Below are positions 58,130-64,000 of a DNA stretch of 64,000 nucleotides, one piece after another. The DNA lies in the NCBI RefSeq assembly GCF_032062135.1, contig NC_092859.1, forward strand, positions 36,536,286-36,600,285, written 5' to 3'. This stretch comes from Pyxicephalus adspersus. Taxonomy: Eukaryota > Chordata > Amphibia > Anura > Pyxicephalidae. Below the pieces are notes generated by a model. It had not been told where the DNA came from and searched no databases. It worked only from the letters and a program-made list of their open reading frames with translations. The translations under genes were made by a program, and so were the position numbers. Every line of letters begins with the position of its first letter. Position 1 is the stretch's first letter.

Positions 58130-58335
58130 CAAGTAGGAGTCATAAAGGAATCACAGCAAGTTTCTCATTTGCAGAAGGTATTATGCCTGGGATGGAAGCC
58201 CCGGGGGCCAACAACAGCTGGGGCTTCTGTGAATTTAGCTAAATGCTGCTGTCATCTTGAAGCAATAACCACACAAGTGATCGGCTCATGATGTGATCCA
58301 TCTGCAGGGCAGAAGTCCTGAGTATCAGTTGTGGG
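58130..58335. other. Candidate conserved non-coding element
   Basis: Unique block with TGGAAGCCCCGGGGGCCAAC (58193), GAATTTAGCTAAATGC (58231) and GTGATCGGCTCATGATGTG (58277). The composition shift and lack of stops in several frames fit a regulatory element. Confidence 0.4.
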
Positions 58336-60544
58336 AGATCACCAGGAGCCAGCTGGTGTCTGGGAAAGGGGCTGGCAGAGCTGCTTTTTAGCTACCAAAC
58401 TTACAGCACAGGGGCAGAACTGCTTTGAGATGCGCATTTTCTTTCTGTACCTCTACTACCAAAAATACAGCTTGTGCCCCGCTTTTGTTTTACATATATA
58501 TGTAGCATGTTAAATTAGAAAAGCTGGAGCATAGAGCAGCTGTGGCCAATATCGATCAGCCATGTTTATCCTGCAAGTTAGAACTGCGGTAGATATAATC
58601 ACCAAAGGGCCCTTGTGCAAAACCAGTTTTGAAACCTCATTAAAGCTGGCCAAATAAAAGCACATAATAATTGTGTATCAATGGAGGACTACACAAAAAT
58701 GTTTCCAGGTCTACAAGAAAGTGGGAGAAGTTCCGACACTCATCTGACCCACATTTAGTATAAATCGGCCCCTAGGTCTGAGATGGCCCTATGGTGACCA
58801 CTATGTTACAGTGGTCAGATGGTTTTTCCAGATGGAGGGTTGCCCAAGAGCCTGTGTTGCTAAGCTTTTGTGTAAATTAGAACTACTTCTATTACTATAG
58901 AAGTTAATAAAAGTGCAAATGAAACTTAACAGGCTGATGCAGCTTAGAAAGAGGTAAAAGAAAGCCATATGCCGGTCACCTGCAGGTCATACGCACCTAT
59001 CAGTTAATATCAGAAGCACCCCAAGCTCAGATCAAATACAAGCCTATGGCACATAAAAGCAAGTTGTATTATTGCCAACCTAAAACCCAAAAATCAACAC
59101 ATGCCCTTAATCTGTTTAGTTGCTGACAAATGCTAGTAAAAAAAGCAAATCCCAAGGACATCCAAACCCTTTATACTCTTTTTGAAAGACAATTCAAAAA
59201 GTTGCCACTGGTTTGGTGATTTCTGTGTCAGTAAGATCTAAACGACAATTTTATTCACTTCTACACATGCAAAGTGTGTGTAAAGAACAGGAAATGAAAA
59301 TAAATCTCCTTATACAGCAGCAAAGAATGCCTGACGTGTTTGAACTCTTCCCACCTTTATTCTTAACAAAAAATGGCTCTAGACATATTAAAATTATTAG
59401 ACATGTATATGATATAATAAAATTTTATACCATTCATGAAAGTTGGTTGTAATATTCTTTAGGCTGTATAGTCAAAGATTATACAATTTGCATAGATATT
59501 CAACAAAGGAAATAATCACTATTGCTGGTATGATTGTTTTTTTTTATATTTTACTCAGTTGTGTTGATTAATGGTCTTTGCATTTGACTGCTGCTTACAT
59601 TAACAGCCGTGCAATATGCTAGCACACGGCTGTTTTTTATGCATTCTTGAGCTTCTGTGAATAAAAGCCACATGCAGCCACCAAAGTTGATGACTGCATA
59701 CAGATCAGCTACATAGAGGACTCTCACGCTGGTTGTATTGTAAGCAGCAGCACTTACATGGGTGCCATATAACATTACAGTCACTGAATCCTGACACTGA
59801 AATGTAACAATCAAATTTCTATAACAAATGCATTGTATTCTCAATATAGATTTTAAGCCTATTATGTCTAAGAAGATTTATGTAGCCATTTGACATGTGT
59901 AATATGAATACTGGAATTCACATACAAATGCTGCACTACCTTCTTGTGTAGTGAAAGGCAGTAATTTAATATGGACCCCGCACAAAAAAATGACGTATTA
60001 ATCTACTTTGCTCAGACACAACTGTGTAAAATAAGTAACACTTTAACAAACATTTTCAGTGATATGTTCTGGGGTAAAAGCTGACCTCACCCACTGCATG
60101 GTGATGATTGCACCATGGGAATTTGCTATGCCAGTACAATGTGTGTAAATCCTCATGAGTATGTATAGCATGTATAATCAAGTATTAACCTCCTCAATAC
60201 ATTGATACACAGTAGTGCGTGGACCAGAGTCTTTTAGCCTTTGCGTGTCTCCATGCATTACAAGTAAGGAGGAATTTATCAGTCAATGACCTGTGCACAC
60301 AACATTGTGTTATTATTATGCATGGTTGTACAATGTCCTGCCTTTCACTTCAATGGTACTTCTCAACCCACATGTATCACTGCTGTCATATCTCAGGGTG
60401 TGAACCGGAAGTGAGGATAAATCAGGACAAACAAACTTGACAGAAGATCTACCTTCGTCACATTGTCCTTCCAACAAAAAAAGTTTTATCCATATTCCTA
60501 CATTAACTTTTTGCTTTTGGTAACTCTTAGCTGAACTCAATATG
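58336..60544. other. Spacer, no gene seen, with one hairpin
   Basis: AT-rich DNA. ACAGCCGTG (59603) and CACGGCTGT (59625) form a perfect 9-bp stem with a 13-base loop, followed by T run. Short frames at 59213-59452, 59551-59844 and 60316-60681 are unsupported. Confidence 0.5.
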
Positions 60545-60965
60545 ACTCTGATAGTCATTTTGGTCCTCATAACTTTACCATTATCACCAGAAAGTGCACA
60601 GCTGCCAAACGAAGCTTGCAGAGCCTGCCACTTCCCCATTGCTGACTTGTATTCTACAATCATATATCTTTTTATTAGCATAATATGTGGCTGTCACCGC
60701 AAGAAAAGAAAAAAGCGCAAGGCTGAATTAGCCCACCCGAACAGGCACACAAAGAGTTATGAGTCCCTCGGTGCAGCATTAGCTATTTGGAAGCCCTTGT
60801 GAGCCGGCAACAACTTGGAAGGTTTATGCTCCTAATAATTACTATTTTGCTTACAAGACATTTTGATTATATTTCATCACCAAGGGGGAAGATCTGTCAC
60901 AGTTACGCAGTGCTTGCAGTGAATGGAGCATCCGTCACATGGAGGTGACTGTTAAAAAGTCATTG
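60545..60965. other. Candidate conserved non-coding element with 86-codon frame
   Basis: Unique block with CpGs (60698, 60739, 60769, 60805, 60906, 60932). A plus-strand frame at 60542-60802 encodes 86 residues with a hydrophobic start (MTLIVILVLITLPLSPESAQ), a second hydrophobic run (TIIYLFISIICG) and a basic stretch (RKKRKKRK). Coding is possible but unlikely: the start context is weak and no family match is known to me. A conserved regulatory element is the preferred reading. Confidence 0.4.
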
Positions 60966-62369
60966 ACCTTTTCCAAAGCATCCAGATTTTAACTGTTTGA
61001 ACTCCTTTTGTACTGCAATTACCTAGACACAGAGCCTAAAGGAAAAGAGAAGATAAGAACATGACCAGTAACTTATCAATGGGCCTGTTTTGGACTTACA
61101 GTTACACTGGATGATAGTGGAAGCGTTGGGGTATAACTAATGGTAGATTGGAACTAATGGACCAATTGTGCACCAGCTATACATTTCAGGGAATGCAGAT
61201 CTGTCTAAATCTTTAGCATGTTGGAGAAAACTCTTTCAACAGTTTGGGTTATTTCCAATAATTGATAATTCTCCAGTATCTGTATTTACTGTTTGATTAA
61301 TCTAACCACCTAGAAGTCCCTCTATCAAAATGTAATCATTGTATAATAATATATTGTGAAAAAAACTTCCAAAAGACCAGCTAAGTATATAGTAGAATGT
61401 TCATCCAGGGGTAATCTGAATGGATCAGAAAGGCAGTTTTCCAAGTTAATTTAAACAAGGTTCTTCTTTTTTGGGTTCCGTGCCTTCCTCTGGATCAACA
61501 ACGGGTTTAGTGTTCTAAAGATAATTTTTTGTTGGTTAAACTTGATAGACGTTTCAATTTTTCAACCTTATTTACTATGCAACATTAATGCAATAATGTA
61601 GAATGGGGCCCCAGGCAAGCTAGCAGCTTTCGTCTCCCATCTTTTCGATTGACATTGGTAAGGACTGAAACACAAATAGAAGTCTTCCTATTTGCATTGT
61701 TTATATTAGGAATGTATCCTCCTCCTTAAAGACTATTAAGAAAAGTATTTCTGTGAAAAGATGGGCAGATGAAGGTTGTTGTTGGGCCTCCTGGATGTCT
61801 ACTGAGCCCCAGGGTTGTGGATGACCCAGGAATGTAGCTATATATATTATATATCATATTTCACTTAACCATAGATTATAACAAATATGTAGAGATGCCT
61901 ACAAACAGTTTTACTAGAGAGTGAGAAGAGATGGTTCCATCAATCTTTTGACTCGTTATACCGGAGCCTAGTTGTACCCCAAACCAAAAGCAGTTCCACC
62001 TTGCCTGTAGGTTTCCACAGGGTCCTCTCTACAGGTCCACTTTTGCAATGTGAGCCAACTTTTTACTGCCCTTTACCATGGATTGAACTGCACCAGAGGT
62101 TGGACCAATATATCAGGTCAGACATCATCTTTAGGTACAGTCATGTGTTGGCATATTGGTAAATGCAGTGTAACACAGTGTAACATAATATAAAAAAAGC
62201 ATATCAATGTTGATGACTGTCTAAAAGTGTTTTTATGATTTTACAATAAAACTAGAACTCCAACCCTTTCCCATACCGTGGAAAAAAAAGAAATATTTTT
62301 TCTAGGCCCAGTTATATCCTAAAGCAGCCGTAGGAGATACTAGAATTTAATTCCATGCATCTCAGCAGT
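60966..62369. other. Spacer, no gene seen
   Basis: AT-rich sequence with no supported coding, repeat or regulatory feature. Confidence 0.5.
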
Positions 62370-62605
62370 ATTTGACAAGAGGCTCTATTACAAATATTTA
62401 AACAGGAGTCGAGTCTTAAGAGCAGAGCAATGAAAGGTTATTCACGCTCTTCACCTCGCTATTCATCCTTGATAATAGATGGTCTCCTACTGCTGTGCTC
62501 CGGTCCTACAGAGAGCCTGATGAAACGAGCATGCGAGCTGTGGAGGTGATTAGAGCAGCTGTCCACAGTTGTTCATTAACATGACATTAACTAGGAATTT
62601 TTCAC
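62370..62605. other. Candidate conserved non-coding element
   Basis: Unique block with GAGTCGAGTCTTAAGAGC (62407), TTCACGCTCTTCACCTCGCT (62441), GATGAAACGAGCATGCGAGC (62518) and GTTCATTAACATGACATTAA (62571). CpG content is raised and AT cores cluster at the end. No frame. Confidence 0.45.
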
Positions 62606-64000
62606 ACTTCCCAAAAATGGTGTAACTGAGAAGAGAAACCCAGTGATGAATAATTGGTAATAAGTAAGAGGTGAATACACTACAACAGTACTAAGCTTGT
62701 GGATAATATTTAAAACATTATGTTGTGGGTTTGTTTGACAAAGTGGACCAGCAAGCTTATTCAATAGGGCAATAGAAAGACCTATGGTATGTGTAATATA
62801 CAGAGAAGACCTTCTCACCTATGCCACCCCATATCTATAGAAAAATAGGGGGTGAATTGCCCCTTCCTTTTTTTTCCCAAACTTCCTTTTCAATCCCAAA
62901 CACATTGTGTTGCTATCATCTGTACCCCATATGGAGGGACTGTTCCCTCTTAGGACCAGATACCCTCTGTCTACACTTTCTCTGCCATTTTCTATTAAAT
63001 GATATCTTTGTTAAATTCTATTAAATTATATCTGTATTAGATACAAAAGTGGGTGCCATTACTGACCATATAATAACAATAGCCACTGTTTTTGGATAAA
63101 GTGGAGAAGTGTTAGAACCACTGTAGGAAGATCTGATCTATACATTTGAAACAAATGAGAATCTAATCTATTACCATCTAATATAAACATAAAGACAAAA
63201 CTAACATTGTGCATCAACATGCTGGCTCTCTGAAGTCCAGTGTTTTGGTAGCTCCCTTGTAATCCCACTGTAATCGTATGAGTATATCTGGCTGCTGCTA
63301 TTGGTTACAGCTCATGTTTTCCAATATTGTGCCACAATATTAAACATGACTGTAACATGAACAATGGTTTATCACACCTTCGTGTTTATGCTGCTCACCA
63401 AACCTGTCACCAAGGTAATATTTTGTTTTTATGCCACATGCTCTGATTTCATTTCCTTTCGTTAGACAGAGGAATCCTGACCTATACAGGAGATTAAGAG
63501 AACAGATTTTTTTTCAGGAATAAATATTACTCCATATTATAAGCCTAGAAAGGGATTTGCTTGGTGTTTGGGGATTTAAGTTTGCCGGAGGCTAAACTAT
63601 TTACAAGGGCACTAAGATTGTTCCTCTTTTCCAGCGCTGGGACAGGCTGTAATGTTTTGGCTTTGTAAGGAATTAAGCTGGCTTACTAAGGAGGAAACAT
63701 GAGTGGTAATTGAAAAATACAGTATAGCCACAATAGCATTCTGGCATGGCATAGCTAGAGATTATAATGCATTATTCACAATGTTTTAGCTCATAATCCC
63801 CATGCAGCAAGAGCCTCTTCACTGGAGCTCTCTAGGACTAGAAAGGAATGAAGCATAATGGCCAATGCAACTACAACCCCCAGCATGCCTTGTTAGTCTG
63901 AAAGTGTGGGTTATGTTCAAATTAGCTATAACTGTATGAGAAACAGTTTTCCATCCATTTAATATGATATATAGACTATGTGCTATTAAAATACTGAACA
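62606..64000. other. Spacer to window end, with small duplication
   Basis: TTCTATTAAAT followed by ATATCT occurs twice at 62990-63031. A unique stretch at 63560-63710 may be a weak regulatory block. No gene is visible. Confidence 0.45.
63870..63888 (+). promoter_or_regulatory. ZNF143/THAP11-type motif
   Basis: ACTACAACCCCCAGCATGC fits the ACTACANNNCCCAGNATGC pattern bound by ZNF143 and THAP11 at promoters and loop anchors. The motif is also carried by some transposon families, so it may be a repeat relic. No transcript is visible beside it. Confidence 0.5.

Noticed and set aside
1..64000. CRISPR arrays, operons, ribosomal or viral genes
   Set aside because: No regularly spaced identical repeats, no compact gene strings, no rRNA signature and no viral protein frame. 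The DNA is typical of a vertebrate intergenic or intronic region.

Overview
The window is non-coding nuclear DNA from a vertebrate, most likely an anuran amphibian. It is AT-rich and CpG-poor. No open frame exceeds about 138 codons, and none shows a recognisable domain, a splice-bounded exon or codon bias. The frog guess (about 0.6) rests on the interspersed repeats: an L2/SINE-type tail reading GCGCTGCGTAATATG then TTGGCGCTATATAA, a DNA transposon full of CGAACGAT words, TTAA-flanked short elements beginning near AGCYNAACTCCAGG, and decayed Tc1/mariner copies. I cannot name the species, the chromosome or the neighbouring genes.

The layout is a gene desert or giant intron made of three textures. 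First, about thirty blocks of 0.15-0.9 kb have a non-repetitive, locally more GC-rich, motif-dense character typical of conserved developmental enhancers. The clearest lie at 13.6-14.3, 17.15-17.55, 20.4-21.3, 25.6-26.9, 27.9-28.3, 31.0-31.5, 32.45-32.85, 35.0-35.45, 39.5-41.5, 45.2-47.6, 53.4-53.8, 55.0-56.3 and 60.5-61.0 kb. Second, there are transposon relics: one near-complete and one truncated copy of the CGAACGAT element, five or more TTAA-family elements, three same-strand Tc1-like remnants at 30.5, 36.9 and 37.8 kb, and several L2/SINE tails. Third, AT-rich spacers carry simple repeats (AT tracts, poly-A, a 14-base G run, a G-quadruplex-like tract, a degenerate ~30-bp minisatellite).

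No genes work together here. The plausible role is long-range cis-regulation of an unseen developmental gene. The best sequence evidence is three exact PBX-MEIS/PREP decamers (TGATTGACAG) at 39.5, 45.2 and 47.8 kb, a perfect palindrome of K50 homeodomain sites (GGGATTAATCCC) at 53.5 kb, clusters of TAATTA cores at 41.0-41.25 kb and 4.42-4.44 kb, and an octamer plus ATATGCATAT palindrome at 47.36-47.42 kb. Conservation was not tested, so every enhancer call is a prediction. I found no CRISPR array, rRNA, tRNA, viral gene or novel multi-gene system.
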